64,000 nucleotides of DNA from Phycisphaerae bacterium (GCA_041652575.1 JBAZHC010000003.1:186001-250000), one strand, 5' to 3'. Counted from the stretch's first letter, positions 1 through 9,888 are shown. The notes: generated by a model from the sequence alone, not told the origin. Made by a program: numbers and translations.

Positions 1-1599
1 TTGAAAATGTATCAGGATGAATCAATCAAAAACTCCCAAGGCTATAAAATGGAAATTCAGCCTGATGGTATTGAAATTTATTCTTCAACAGAGGCGGGGG
101 CATATTACGCAATCCAAACCTTAAAAGACCTCGCGGCAATTTACGAAAACAAACTGCCCTGCTGTCTGATAGAGGATTGGCCCGACTTTAAAAGACGAGG
201 CGTTTATCTGGACTGTTCGAGAGGGAAAGTGCCGAAATTAAGCACTTTAAAAGATTTAGTCGTGCGTCTGGCACATTGGAAAATAAACGAATTACAGCTC
301 TACATCGAAAATGTCTTCATCTTTAAAAAACATCCCGATATCGGCAAAGGTGACAGCCCCTTTACAGCAAACGAAATCCTTAAGCTTCAGGACTTCTGCA
401 AATTACATCACGTCAGGCTCACTGGCTCACTGGCAAGTTTCGGTCATCTGGAAAAAATACTCGCCCTGCCTAAATATCAGCATCTGGGCGAACTTCCGGG
501 CTATCGCGGCCTGCCGGGCGGTACAACACTTTGCCCTATCGATACCGGCTCAATCAAACTTATCAGCGAACTTTACAGCGAATTTATTCCTCTCTTTGAG
601 GCGGAGGATTTCAACGTCTGCTGCGATGAGACATGGGAACTTGGCGAAGGAAGAAGCAAAAAACTTGCCGGAAAAATCGGTAAAGGCCGAGTCTATCTCG
701 ATTTTCTGCTGAAAATTTACCGCCTTTGCAAAAAGCATAATAAACGAATGAATATCTGGGCGGATATTGTTTTAAAATATCCTGAACTATTAAGTAAATT
801 ACCGAAAGACATTGTTCTGCTCAACTGGGAATACGAACAGAACGGCAAAAATATATACAGGACAAAAGAATTGGCAAAAGCCGGTCTGCCGTTTATGGTT
901 TGTCCTGGCACGAGCGGCTGGCTGACGCACGGCTCACGAATCCCGAATGCTATGGCCAACATAGCCAATTTCGCCGAGCAGGGACGAAAATTCGGCGCCG
1001 AAGGAATGCTTAATACCGACTGGGGCGATAACGGACACAGAAATTTTCTCGGAGTGAGCCTGCACGGCTTCGCTCACGGTGCGGCACAAAGCTGGAACGG
1101 CAAAAAAGTAGATAACAATAAATTTACTGAAAACTTCTGCCGATATTTTTTCAAACAGAAAGATAACAAACTTGCCGGCATAATAAAAAAGCTGGGGAAT
1201 AATTATAAAACCTGCGGGACCAATGTCCCGAATAGAAGCTGGCTGTATTTCGCTCTTGTTGAACCTGTAAAAAATATTAAGTCTGACAGTTATATAAACC
1301 AGATGAACGAAAAAGGACTAAAAAAAATAATTGAACAGTTTTCAAATGAGTCTATCTGGTCGAAATTGCCGAGACAAACCGGAAATTTCGAAAAAACTGC
1401 CTATGAGGAATTGAAACTTGCCGCAAGAATGGACTGTCTGGCGGCCAAACGCGTCCTGGCGATAAGAGGCGTGAAATCCGGCTTCTCGAAAAAAGATATG
1501 CAGAAAATGACAAAGGATTTTAAGAGATTATGGCTGGCTCGAAATAAACTTTCGAGATTAAATGATAATTTAAAATTATTTAAGGCAATATGCGAATAA
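1..1599 (+). CDS. GH20 beta-N-acetylhexosaminidase-like protein, 5' partial
   Basis: The protein resembles glycoside hydrolase family 20, which removes terminal N-acetylhexosamines by substrate-assisted catalysis. Residues 15-45 match the end of the small GH20b domain (EAGAYYAIQTL), followed by the TIM barrel. The family Asp-Glu pair is visible as CCDE at residues 207-210. No signal peptide is seen, but the frame is open at base 1 and most of the N-terminal domain is missing, so the gene very probably starts to the left and localisation cannot be judged. The stop codon overlaps the start of anmK by 10 bases, and murQ and a symporter follow, so the enzyme may free GlcNAc from muropeptide sugars in the way NagZ does elsewhere. 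That substrate is inferred from context; the family assignment is fairly secure. Confidence 0.8.
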   Translation: MKMYQDESIKNSQGYKMEIQPDGIEIYSSTEAGAYYAIQTLKDLAAIYENKLPCCLIEDWPDFKRRGVYLDCSRGKVPKLSTLKDLVVRLAHWKINELQLYIENVFIFKKHPDIGKGDSPFTANEILKLQDFCKLHHVRLTGSLASFGHLEKILALPKYQHLGELPGYRGLPGGTTLCPIDTGSIKLISELYSEFIPLFEAEDFNVCCDETWELGEGRSKKLAGKIGKGRVYLDFLLKIYRLCKKHNKRMNIWADIVLKYPELLSKLPKDIVLLNWEYEQNGKNIYRTKELAKAGLPFMVCPGTSGWLTHGSRIPNAMANIANFAEQGRKFGAEGMLNTDWGDNGHRNFLGVSLHGFAHGAAQSWNGKKVDNNKFTENFCRYFFKQKDNKLAGIIKKLGNNYKTCGTNVPNRSWLYFALVEPVKNIKSDSYINQMNEKGLKKIIEQFSNESIWSKLPRQTGNFEKTAYEELKLAARMDCLAAKRVLAIRGVKSGFSKKDMQKMTKDFKRLWLARNKLSRLNDNLKLFKAICE

Positions 1600-2693
1600 T
1601 CGGTCTTATGTCAGGTACGAGCGCTGATGGCGTCGATGCGGCAGTTATCGATATTAAAAATAACAAAGTCGATTTGCTGGCGTTCGATACCTTTGTTTAT
1701 TCGCCAACTCTGCGAAAAGATATTCTCGAAATGGGCGAACAGAAAATCTGCCGGCCTGCGGATATATCAAGTTTGAATTTTCTGCTCGGCGAAGTTTTTG
1801 TTGATGCCGTGATAAAGCTGTGCCGGAAAAATAAAATAAATTTAAAAACCATTGACCTTATCGGCTCACACGGCCAAACTATTTATCACAATCCCGAGGG
1901 CAAAATTCATTCAACTTTGCAGATTGGAGAACCATCTGTAATAGCCTATAAAACCGGGAAAACAGTGGTAGCTGACTTTAGACCAAAAGATATTGCCGCG
2001 GGCGGACAAGGAGCCCCTTTAGTGCCTTTTGCCGATTATTTTCTGTTTAAAAGCAGAAAAAATCGCGCGATTCAGAATATTGGCGGCATCGCAAATGTAA
2101 CTTTCCTGCCTGCAAACTGTAAACCGCGGCAGATTATCGCTTTCGATACCGGGCCGGGGAATATGATAATAGACAGGCTCGTATTTCTTTTAACCAAAGG
2201 CAGACAAAATTTCGATAAAGACGGTAAAATCGCCGCCAAAGGCAAAAATAATACAAAATTTTTAAATCAAATGCTTAAAAATCCATATTTCCGCAGGAAG
2301 CCGCCAAAATCAACCGGCAGAGAATTGTTCGGCAGAGAATATACCGATGCGTTTTACAGAAAACTGCCGAACGAGGATATAATAACAACGGCAACGGCAT
2401 TTACAGCTATAAGCATCGCGGCGGCTTATAAGAAATTTCTGCCGAAGATGCCTGAAGAGATAATACTTTGCGGAGGCGGCGCAAGAAATAAGACATTAGT
2501 TAATATGCTGCGACAGAGCATAAACAGTAAAATATTATTTACAGATGATTTCGGCATAAACAGCGACGCAAAAGAGGCTGTCTCGTTTGCCATACTGGCT
2601 TATGCGACGATTAAAGGAATCGCAAATAATATCCCCGGCGCAACGGGAGCAAAACAATCAGTGGTTTTAGGAAAGATAATACCAGCAAAATGA
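1590..2693 (+). CDS. anmK: anhydro-N-acetylmuramic acid kinase
   Basis: AnmK opens and phosphorylates 1,6-anhydro-N-acetylmuramic acid using ATP, giving MurNAc-6-phosphate in cytoplasmic peptidoglycan recycling. The 367-residue length fits the family. The start MRIIGLMSGTSADGVD is the hallmark nucleotide-binding segment. GSHGQTIYH (residues 92-100) and the catalytic-region motif FDTGPGN (185-191, candidate catalytic Asp186) are intact, as is a CGGGARN segment near the C terminus. The ATG lies inside the end of the GH20 gene (10-base overlap), and the stop shares ATGA with murQ, which acts on its product. Translational coupling is therefore likely. The identity is very clear. Confidence 0.95.
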   Translation: MRIIGLMSGTSADGVDAAVIDIKNNKVDLLAFDTFVYSPTLRKDILEMGEQKICRPADISSLNFLLGEVFVDAVIKLCRKNKINLKTIDLIGSHGQTIYHNPEGKIHSTLQIGEPSVIAYKTGKTVVADFRPKDIAAGGQGAPLVPFADYFLFKSRKNRAIQNIGGIANVTFLPANCKPRQIIAFDTGPGNMIIDRLVFLLTKGRQNFDKDGKIAAKGKNNTKFLNQMLKNPYFRRKPPKSTGRELFGREYTDAFYRKLPNEDIITTATAFTAISIAAAYKKFLPKMPEEIILCGGGARNKTLVNMLRQSINSKILFTDDFGINSDAKEAVSFAILAYATIKGIANNIPGATGAKQSVVLGKIIPAK

Positions 2694-3589
2694 AAAAACA
2701 AAGATTACTTCCAATGACCGAAAAACGTAACCGCAAAAGCGAAAATATCGATATATTATCGACTCTGCAAATTGTCAAACTTATAAATTCCGAAGATATG
2801 CTTATCGCACCGGCAGTTGGCAAGGAGAGTAAAAAAATTGCCGTGGCAGTCGATATGATAGTTGAACGTTTCAAAAGAAACGGCAGGCTGTTTTATGTCG
2901 GGGCAGGCACAAGCGGCAGACTGGGCGTACTGGACGCCTCGGAATGTCCGCCTACGTTCGGAGTAAGCCCGCTGCTGGTTCAGGGAATTATCGCAGGCGG
3001 CAAACGGGCACTGGTAAAAGCCGTCGAAGGCGCTGAAGACAAAATCAACGATGGAATAAAAGCCATAAAAAAACATAGAATTTCCTCAAAAGATGTAGTT
3101 GTCGGCATCGCGGCCTGCGGATTGACGCCTTTTGTTCGAGCGGCGTTAAAAGAAGCAAAGAAAAAAGGAGCAGGAACTATTTTTGTTACCTGTGCGCCGG
3201 AGGCTGTGAAAGATATTCCTGCCCAAATAGTTATAAATCCTGTTGTCGGGCCGGAAGTCGTTACAGGCTCAACACGAATGAAAGCCGGTACCGCGACAAA
3301 ACTTGTGCTTAATCTTCTCACAACGGGCGCTATGATAAAAATGGGCAAGGTGTACGGCAATTTGATGGTTGACCTGAAAGCGACAAATAATAAATTAAAA
3401 GATAGGTCGGTAAGAATTGTCTCGGAAATGACGGAACTTTCAAAATCAGGTTCTGCCAAGCTTATCAAAAAGGCAAACGGAAAAGTAAAAACAGCTATTG
3501 TAATGCACTTTTGCAATGTCGATTCAAAACAGGCTGAGGATATTCTCGACAAATGTGGGCAATCTTTGCGAAAGGCCATAGGTAAATGA
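2690..3589 (+). CDS. murQ: N-acetylmuramic acid 6-phosphate etherase
   Basis: MurQ cleaves the lactyl ether of MurNAc-6-phosphate to give GlcNAc-6-phosphate and D-lactate, the step after AnmK. The protein has one SIS domain with the sugar-phosphate motif GAGTSGRLG (residues 71-79). Two glutamates match the catalytic pair: Glu85 in DASECPPT and Glu116 in VEGAEDKIND. The STRMKAGTATK segment typical of MurQ is present. The length of 299 residues is normal. ATGA overlaps at both ends show it belongs to a translationally coupled operon. The identity is very clear. Confidence 0.96.
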   Translation: MKKQRLLPMTEKRNRKSENIDILSTLQIVKLINSEDMLIAPAVGKESKKIAVAVDMIVERFKRNGRLFYVGAGTSGRLGVLDASECPPTFGVSPLLVQGIIAGGKRALVKAVEGAEDKINDGIKAIKKHRISSKDVVVGIAACGLTPFVRAALKEAKKKGAGTIFVTCAPEAVKDIPAQIVINPVVGPEVVTGSTRMKAGTATKLVLNLLTTGAMIKMGKVYGNLMVDLKATNNKLKDRSVRIVSEMTELSKSGSAKLIKKANGKVKTAIVMHFCNVDSKQAEDILDKCGQSLRKAIGK

Positions 3590-5058
3590 GCGAAGTCGCA
3601 CCGATACAACATCTGGCAGGCCATTTGGGCGGAATAGATTTAATAATAGTCGGTTTGGCGGTTCTTTTCCTCTTTGTCATTTCCTATATTTTTGGACGCA
3701 AAGAAAAAAATACAAATGATTTCTTTCTCGGTGAAAGAAAAGTTCCTTCGATTGTAGCGTGCCTGTCTTTTGTCGCAACTGAAGTCAGCGCACTGACGAT
3801 TGTCGGCGTGCCTGCAACTGCTTACAGCGAAAACTGGGAGTATCTTCAGTTCTTTGTCGGTTCGGCAGCAGCGAGAATTCTCGTAGCGTTTTTGTTTATT
3901 CCTGTTTTTTACAAATACAACTGCACAAGCATTTATGAGTTTTTAAGGCACCGTTTCGGGCCGGAAACGCAATATGCCGGTTCGATTTTCTTTTTCATTA
4001 CACGATTGATAGCGTCAGGAGTCAGATTGTACGCCGCCTGTCTGGGAATTGGCATTATCATGGGCTGGAATCTGGCGCAGGCATTATTAGTCTTTACAGT
4101 TGTGAGTATAATTTTTATCGCGTTCGGCGGAGTAAAAGCTGTTGTCTGGGCAGGAGCCTATCAAACGATTATCTTTTTCTCGGCAGGTATAGCATTATTG
4201 ATATACCTTTATTTGCATATTGAAGGAGATCTATCAACCATTTGGCAAACCGCAAACCAGGCAGGCCGATTAAGCATATTCAACTTAGACTTAAATTTCA
4301 ATGACCCCACAACTTTCTGGGCAGGCACCGCAAACGCCTTTTTTATCGGTTTGGCGGTTTTCGGCACAGACCAGGAACTTATGCAGCGATTGCTTACCGT
4401 TCAAACCAGAAGGAAAAGTCAAAATGCGATTTTTATGACGATAGCGGCTGCGTTTCCGATTCTCTGCATATATCTTGCAATCGGCACTTTGCTTTATGTG
4501 TTTTTTCAGCAGAATCCTAATATCCCCTCCCCGGACAAGGCCAAAGAGGTTCTTTCCTACTTTACGGCGAATTTCCTGCCTGCAGGATTAAAGGGACTGA
4601 TACTTTCAGCAATCATATTAGCCAGTATCGATTCGCCGCTTAGTTCACTATCGTCATCGTTTGTGATGGACATTTACCGGCCGCTCATCAAAAAAGCGGC
4701 ATCAGAAAAACATTATTTAATAGTCTCAAGAACAGGCGTAATAGTCTTCGGTTTGATTTTAGCCGGTCTGGCTTTTGCCTGCCAGCCGGTCGAAAATATT
4801 CTGTGGTTCGCGTTCCAGATAATTTCGCTTACCGGCGGAGCTACACTGGGCGTTTTCCTATTCGGCGTTCTTACAAAAAGAAAAGGAAATATGGGCAACG
4901 TCGCTTCAATGATTATCAGCACGCTGTCTATGACAGCGCTTTTACTTTTATCTTACAGCGGGCATATAAACCTGGCATGGAGCTGGCTGATAGTCCTGGG
5001 AACAGCGGAAACATTCTTTTTGAGTTTGATTTTCAGCAGTTCACAAAGTACTGTCTAA
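3586..5058 (+). CDS. sodium:solute symporter (SSS family) of the recycling operon
   Basis: A polytopic membrane protein of 490 residues with about 13 hydrophobic segments. The beginning (FGRKEKNTNDFFLGERKVP) and the segment FLSFVATEVSALT-like near residue 60 are typical of the SSS family of Na+-coupled transporters for sugars and sialic acid. It starts in an ATGA overlap with murQ, so it is the last gene of the anmK-murQ operon. No AmpG- or MurP-like transporter is seen here, so the simplest inference is that this symporter imports the recycled amino sugar (anhydroMurNAc, MurNAc or a GlcNAc-containing disaccharide). The substrate is not shown by the sequence itself. It ends 2 bases before the convergent helicase stop. 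Confidence 0.88.
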   Translation: MSEVAPIQHLAGHLGGIDLIIVGLAVLFLFVISYIFGRKEKNTNDFFLGERKVPSIVACLSFVATEVSALTIVGVPATAYSENWEYLQFFVGSAAARILVAFLFIPVFYKYNCTSIYEFLRHRFGPETQYAGSIFFFITRLIASGVRLYAACLGIGIIMGWNLAQALLVFTVVSIIFIAFGGVKAVVWAGAYQTIIFFSAGIALLIYLYLHIEGDLSTIWQTANQAGRLSIFNLDLNFNDPTTFWAGTANAFFIGLAVFGTDQELMQRLLTVQTRRKSQNAIFMTIAAAFPILCIYLAIGTLLYVFFQQNPNIPSPDKAKEVLSYFTANFLPAGLKGLILSAIILASIDSPLSSLSSSFVMDIYRPLIKKAASEKHYLIVSRTGVIVFGLILAGLAFACQPVENILWFAFQIISLTGGATLGVFLFGVLTKRKGNMGNVASMIISTLSMTALLLLSYSGHINLAWSWLIVLGTAETFFLSLIFSSSQSTV

Positions 5059-5060
5059 TC

Positions 5061-6308
5061 TTATCTTCTCCGCCGGCGCTGAGGACCGTGTTTTTTGCCG
5101 CCATAAGAAAAAACTTTCTTTGTGTGCCCTGATGGGCGAGGTCTGTCTTCGGACTGCCTTTGCGGTGCGGCATGGACAGAGTAATCAAAGTCCGGACATT
5201 TTTCCATCTTGAATCTGCGGCCGATAAATTTTTCAATCTGACGAATATATTTTTCCTCATCGCGAGAAACAAATGTAATCGCGTCGCCTTTGGCTGTGGC
5301 CCGGCCGGTACGGCCGATACGATGAATATAATCCTCGGCAAATACGGGCACATCGAAATTTATGACGTGTGAAATTCCCTCGACGTCTATGCCGCGTGCG
5401 GCGATATCGGTCGCAACCATAACCTGGAATTTGCCGCCCTTAAAGCCATCCATTGCCCTGCGTCGCTGGCCCTGAGTCCGGTCGGAGTGTATCGCAATTG
5501 ATTTAACGCCTGCCCGCTCGAGGCAATGACTAATTCTATCTGCGCCGTGCTTGGTACGGGAAAAAACAAGTATGCTGTACATTCCGCCTTTTTGAATCAT
5601 GTGCAGCAGAATATCCAGTTTCTGCTCCCTGGGGACAGGATATATATGCTGTGTAATAGTATCGATTGGGTTATGCTGCTGACCTATCTGAATTATTTTC
5701 GGATGATTCTGTATTCCGGCGGCCAGGGTCTTTACCTGTGGCGGTATTGTGGCGGAAAAAAGCAGCGTTTGACGTTTTGTCGGAACGGCGGCAATAATTC
5801 TCCGCACATCGTTGATAAATCCCATATCGAACATACGGTCGGCTTCGTCAAGAACAAGCACTTCAACGTGCCTCAGGTCGATGCTCCGCCGCTGCATATG
5901 GTCGAGAAGACGACCCGGCGTTGCAACAACAATGTCAACGCCTCTGCGAAGCGCGGTAAGCTGATTCACAATACTCACGCCGCCGTAAACGGTAAGAGTG
6001 CGCATATTCAGGAATCTGCCGTAGCCGATGATACACTGTTCGATTTGCAGCGCCAGCTCACGAGTCGGAGTAAGAATCAACGCTTTTATATTTTTGTTTT
6101 TGGACGCATGCTCGTGACTGAGCCTATTTAAAATAGGCAGTACAAAAGCGGCGGTTTTGCCTGTGCCGGTCTGGGCGCAGCCGATAATATCACTGCCTTC
6201 AATGGCGGCTGGAATAACCTGAGACTGAATTTCTGTCGGAGCCGTATAACCGGTAGCAAGAATACCGCGTACGAGCGGATCGGAAAGACCAAGTAATTTA
6301 AATGGCAT
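5061..6308 (-). CDS. DEAD-box RNA helicase, RhlE type
   Basis: An ATP-dependent RNA helicase with all the usual motifs: the Q motif (GYTAPTEIQ), AQTGTGKT, PTRELALQ, TPGR, DEAD, SAT and HRIGRTGRA. A short basic tail ends in an arginine run. It resembles the RhlE/CsdA group that acts in ribosome assembly and RNA decay in the cold. An ATG 60 bases further upstream exists, but I prefer the one at 6308: it gives the typical family start MPFKLLGLSD, has an AGGA stretch about 10 bases upstream, and the extra 20 residues look like untranslated leader. It is convergent with the preceding symporter gene and is probably monocistronic. Confidence 0.92.
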   Translation of the reverse strand: MPFKLLGLSDPLVRGILATGYTAPTEIQSQVIPAAIEGSDIIGCAQTGTGKTAAFVLPILNRLSHEHASKNKNIKALILTPTRELALQIEQCIIGYGRFLNMRTLTVYGGVSIVNQLTALRRGVDIVVATPGRLLDHMQRRSIDLRHVEVLVLDEADRMFDMGFINDVRRIIAAVPTKRQTLLFSATIPPQVKTLAAGIQNHPKIIQIGQQHNPIDTITQHIYPVPREQKLDILLHMIQKGGMYSILVFSRTKHGADRISHCLERAGVKSIAIHSDRTQGQRRRAMDGFKGGKFQVMVATDIAARGIDVEGISHVINFDVPVFAEDYIHRIGRTGRATAKGDAITFVSRDEEKYIRQIEKFIGRRFKMEKCPDFDYSVHAAPQRQSEDRPRPSGHTKKVFSYGGKKHGPQRRRRR

Positions 6309-6633
6309 ATTAGAAAATCCTAAAACAAGAACAGTGGGACTTACACCCGGAAAATTAAACGCAGCCAATACAAGGTCAAACGCCTTATTGGCCGCTTATA
6401 TTATCAATTTATAACTTCAATGTCCAGATTATAACATCTCTTAACATTGAAAGAAGCAAAAACTTTCCCATCTCCGGTCTGGATTATAATTAACCGCTGA
6501 TATGGCATTTTTAGTGCCAATTCGGGCATTTTTACTTTTGGCAGGTACAGCAATTCTAACGGATTGTTTGGTGGAAACGCTAATAACTCAGACCGCAGGC
6601 GTTTTCAACCGTTTATTTTACAAGAGGTGGAGT
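6309..6633. other. intergenic region between GH99-like gene and helicase
   Basis: This 325-base stretch holds no convincing gene. It should contain the end signals of the leftward glycosidase operon and the leader and promoter of the helicase gene (candidate promoter listed separately). I see no strong hairpin and T-run. Confidence 0.5.
6398..6426 (-). promoter_or_regulatory. candidate promoter of the helicase gene
   Basis: On the minus strand TGGACA is followed after 17 bases by TAATAT, an acceptable sigma70-type pair about 90 bases upstream of the preferred helicase start. A second TATAAT lies a little further upstream, so the true start point is uncertain. Confidence 0.35.
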
Positions 6634-7974
6634 TTAATCTAAATCCTTCTTTACCGCTTCCGGGAGAAGTTTAAAAATGCCTGTTATTAAATCCTGAGCC
6701 TTTTTGGTACTGCCGGACAGTAAATAATCACGGGCTTTATCGATTTGCCCGGCCATATCGGGATTCAGCGATTTAACCATTTTCCTCAAAGAATATATCT
6801 GAGACGGAATACGGATGGAATCTTTGTCAAACTCAAAAGACTTCAATTTACCAGCGTATTCCGCAATTGTTTCCAGCTCGCGATAACCATATCCTTCCAC
6901 TCCGAACTCAGGATGCAGCACGACGTTCCTGACAGGCTCAACTGTTCCGCCTTCATTTAAATCGTTCCATGTAGCAATCTGAATAAATTTGACGTTATGT
7001 TTTAAACAATCTTCCCACGTTGCACGAAATTTATCTCCATTCCTGCGAGGTGTAATTCCGATTGCCCCGTCACTGCCCCATCCGCCGCAGCCGCGATTAT
7101 CAAAACCCGGCAGAACGACACCTGATAAAAATGAAAATCTGTCGTAACTGCCAATCGCCTTTTCGGCATCTTCCCAGAAAACAGGTATCGAGTCGCAATC
7201 GCCGTGATAAGTACAGCCCCACGGCATAACCGATTCATATCCCTGAAATTCATTAACGGTTCTGTGTTTGTGCCAGTCGTGAATAAAAACAGGTCCTGGT
7301 TTTATGGAATTAAGCACTTCATTCCATTCAGCAGAATTCAGCCATGGCTGATTTATATCTTTCCCCGGACTGCCCCATGCAAAATTAGTCAATACCGGAC
7401 GATTGTCTATTTTTAAATATGCAGGCGAACTGAACCATTCTTTTTTCAGATACTTAATTATTTCCTTGCCGCGAGTTATGGCATCTTTGCGACTTTTGAC
7501 TCCTGTGGAAATGGGCGGAAACATTGACCGGTCTTCCCAGCATATCATCACCTTGAAATTTAATTTCTCGGCTGCCTGCCGCATCGCAGCAAAACCAATA
7601 TTGTCATAAGGATGTTCGGCAGACGGGTCGGGACCATACCAATCGGCCACAAACGCATCTATTCCCGCCAGTTTCGCAAGCAGGATATGATATTCGCATA
7701 AATCAGGGTCAGCGGAATCGTAAGGACCAATAACAGGATAATAAACTGAAGATATGTCACGGCAATTGTTCTGCAAAATTTTATCAGGCCGGTGCCAGTA
7801 TTCTTGTGGAATAGCAGGACGGTTTACCTGCCAGAATCCCCATGAACCGGATATGTCAGGCGTTTGATACCACGACATATAATGAGCAACTATAATTGGT
7901 TTGCTTATATCGTTAGAGGCTGTCAGATTGGTGTTTAAGGAAATAAGAATCAAAAAAGCTAAAAAAAAACTCAT
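6634..7974 (-). CDS. secreted GH99-like glycosidase (paralogue 1)
   Basis: A 446-residue protein with a hydrophobic signal peptide (MSFFLAFLILISL). It has the GH99/WbsX-like pattern: an AHYMSWY strand near the N terminus, a YYPVIGPYDSADPD segment, and a C-terminal ATWNDLNEG motif corresponding to WN-[DE]-x-x-EG of this superfamily. GH99 members are known as endo-alpha-mannosidases and related retaining enzymes; exact activity cannot be assigned. The start at 7974 is preferred over one 15 bases upstream, because it makes a TAATG stop/start overlap with the preceding gene and has GAGGA a few bases before it. It is the last gene of the leftward GH99-GH130-symporter operon and a paralogue of the next two genes. 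Confidence 0.75.
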   Translation of the reverse strand: MSFFLAFLILISLNTNLTASNDISKPIIVAHYMSWYQTPDISGSWGFWQVNRPAIPQEYWHRPDKILQNNCRDISSVYYPVIGPYDSADPDLCEYHILLAKLAGIDAFVADWYGPDPSAEHPYDNIGFAAMRQAAEKLNFKVMICWEDRSMFPPISTGVKSRKDAITRGKEIIKYLKKEWFSSPAYLKIDNRPVLTNFAWGSPGKDINQPWLNSAEWNEVLNSIKPGPVFIHDWHKHRTVNEFQGYESVMPWGCTYHGDCDSIPVFWEDAEKAIGSYDRFSFLSGVVLPGFDNRGCGGWGSDGAIGITPRRNGDKFRATWEDCLKHNVKFIQIATWNDLNEGGTVEPVRNVVLHPEFGVEGYGYRELETIAEYAGKLKSFEFDKDSIRIPSQIYSLRKMVKSLNPDMAGQIDKARDYLLSGSTKKAQDLITGIFKLLPEAVKKDLD

Positions 7975-9887
7975 TATTCCTCGAGCCAATTTTCAGAAAT
8001 TACAGCTAAATCACGAATTCCATAGCCATTTCGCCAGCTCTGACCGATTAAGACCAAATCCTTAAAATTAACTTTACCATCGTGCGAATAATCACCCGGC
8101 TGATAAGCTGTCAGTGAACCTTCTCCTGTCCAATACGTTACCGAATCGATATCAAAGAAATTAGCCCAGAACGAGACAATTTCCCCGGCCTGTGCATACT
8201 GACCCGCCTTGATATAATCACAGGCAGTTTGCATATCAGACAATACATAAGGACTGTTTGTAATATCCCTGATTTTATAAATCCATATCGGCACATTAAA
8301 ATCAGGAATCGGTGAATTGGGAAGATTTTGAAATTCTGCTGTTTTCAAAAATGTTTTCTCAAGATATAAGTTGCCGAATTCAACTGAAGATTCGATTATC
8401 GTACCTTCAAACCAATCGTTCCACGTCGCAATCTGCACAACAGGCAGATTATTATCAATCGCCCAATTCCATGCGGCATCATACAACTGACCATTATATC
8501 TCGGCATTAAACGGGGCCCATCGCCCCAGCCCCAGACCGCGTAATCATCAAATCCGGGCCATACTCCGGACATATAAAAATCAGCAAGATTGTTTTTAAG
8601 AAGATATTGCCCGAACACCCTGTCGTCATACATCGTGCCGTTATTATCCACCATATCACAGTAGCCAACGTAAGGATACAACTCAGGAGGCGCAGAATAT
8701 AATTGCGGCCAATCGAACTGGCCGTTAAGAACTCCGACATGGTCCGGGTCTTTAAACCACTGACGCATTATAACAGGTCTGTTTTCCGCAGAAAATGTAT
8801 TCAGCCACGTTGTAATTTCCGCAGGCAGCAGGCAACTTATTCCTTTGCCTGCGATATCATATTCATAACTGAAAAGCAAAAACAACGGCCTTGTGCCGGT
8901 AACATAATATTGTCTGCCGGAATTATTAAACAGTGCCAGCCAGTTGTTCATATCACCGTAAGCTCTCGCAACCGCGACCGCTCTTGTCGTGGCACCGCTA
9001 TCCCATATCCAGTGAGCTTTGTCCTCATAGCAAATCACAGCCTTTAACCCGTACTGCGACATAATATCAAGATAATTGGTTATCATATTAACCGTGTTCA
9101 TATCCATACTATAATAGCCCAGGTCAAATATGACTCCGCCGATGCCGGCCATCTTTAAACTCTGGCAATGATATTCCACAAGACAAGGGTCCTTCATATC
9201 ATAGTAACCAACCGAAGGATAATAAACCGACGCGATATCCGGCTTGCCATTGGCATCAAGTACGAGCGGATTATGGCTGTAAGAATTCCATCCCGACCAG
9301 CTTCCGCTGTATTGCGGCGTTCTGAATCCGGTCATCTCGTGACCAAAAACAATTTTTGGAGCCGCTGTCGTCAAAGCGGTTGGTTTCCAGTAGCCCGGCC
9401 CTTCTTTGACATGTATCTTATCGAAAATAAATCCGCTGCCGATGCTGCCGTAAAGCCTGATTCGAATCCAGTAATATTCTGCGTTCGTTATATTATTCTG
9501 CGCAGCCAGAGTCGCAACGCTTTCGAGGACCTGTGTATTTGTATCGTTTCTTTGAGATGCCCACTGAACTTCGCCAATAAGTATCTTGGAGCTGTTGAAA
9601 TATAAAATCCACAGCGAATACTGCCCTGATGCTATCGAAGCGGAAGGCTTGATTTCCACCCTGTCATTATAGTTGCGAACCCTGACAAAACAGCAATCGT
9701 ACCAGTTGACTATTGTATCGCCAGAAGCGGTTTTATTCATACTTACAGTACCATTGCCGTTTGCCGTAACCGAGGAATTCAGAGCAGGATTTAAAAGCGT
9801 AGTATTGTCGAGGTTGTCTATTATCTCAGCCTGACAGTAACCGCTGAATAAAATTAAAAACAAAAATGTTACTAATCTTTTGCCCAT
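7974..9887 (-). CDS. secreted GH99-like glycosidase with N-terminal binding domain and C-terminal dockerin-like domain (paralogue 2)
   Basis: This protein of about 637 residues starts with a signal peptide (MGKRLVTFLFLILFSGYCQA). An N-terminal region of about 140 residues looks like a beta-sandwich carbohydrate-binding domain. The GH99-like catalytic region follows, with YYSMD and TWNDWFEGT motifs. The end (PGDYSHDGKVNFKDLVLIG ... ISENWLEE) is a dockerin-like pair of EF-hand helices of the kind frequent in Phycisphaerae secreted proteins. The start at 9887 is preferred because an upstream ATG at 9935 lies inside the preceding gene and adds a charged, non-signal leader. One base separates it from that gene's stop. 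Substrate is inferred to be a mannose-containing glycan from its GH130 neighbour. Confidence 0.75.
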   Translation of the reverse strand: MGKRLVTFLFLILFSGYCQAEIIDNLDNTTLLNPALNSSVTANGNGTVSMNKTASGDTIVNWYDCCFVRVRNYNDRVEIKPSASIASGQYSLWILYFNSSKILIGEVQWASQRNDTNTQVLESVATLAAQNNITNAEYYWIRIRLYGSIGSGFIFDKIHVKEGPGYWKPTALTTAAPKIVFGHEMTGFRTPQYSGSWSGWNSYSHNPLVLDANGKPDIASVYYPSVGYYDMKDPCLVEYHCQSLKMAGIGGVIFDLGYYSMDMNTVNMITNYLDIMSQYGLKAVICYEDKAHWIWDSGATTRAVAVARAYGDMNNWLALFNNSGRQYYVTGTRPLFLLFSYEYDIAGKGISCLLPAEITTWLNTFSAENRPVIMRQWFKDPDHVGVLNGQFDWPQLYSAPPELYPYVGYCDMVDNNGTMYDDRVFGQYLLKNNLADFYMSGVWPGFDDYAVWGWGDGPRLMPRYNGQLYDAAWNWAIDNNLPVVQIATWNDWFEGTIIESSVEFGNLYLEKTFLKTAEFQNLPNSPIPDFNVPIWIYKIRDITNSPYVLSDMQTACDYIKAGQYAQAGEIVSFWANFFDIDSVTYWTGEGSLTAYQPGDYSHDGKVNFKDLVLIGQSWRNGYGIRDLAVISENWLEE

Positions 9888-9888
9888 A

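Noticed and set aside
5526..6131. A 201-codon rightward frame opposite the DEAD-box helicase.
   Set aside because: The helicase motifs are all encoded on the other strand; this frame is an antisense by-product.
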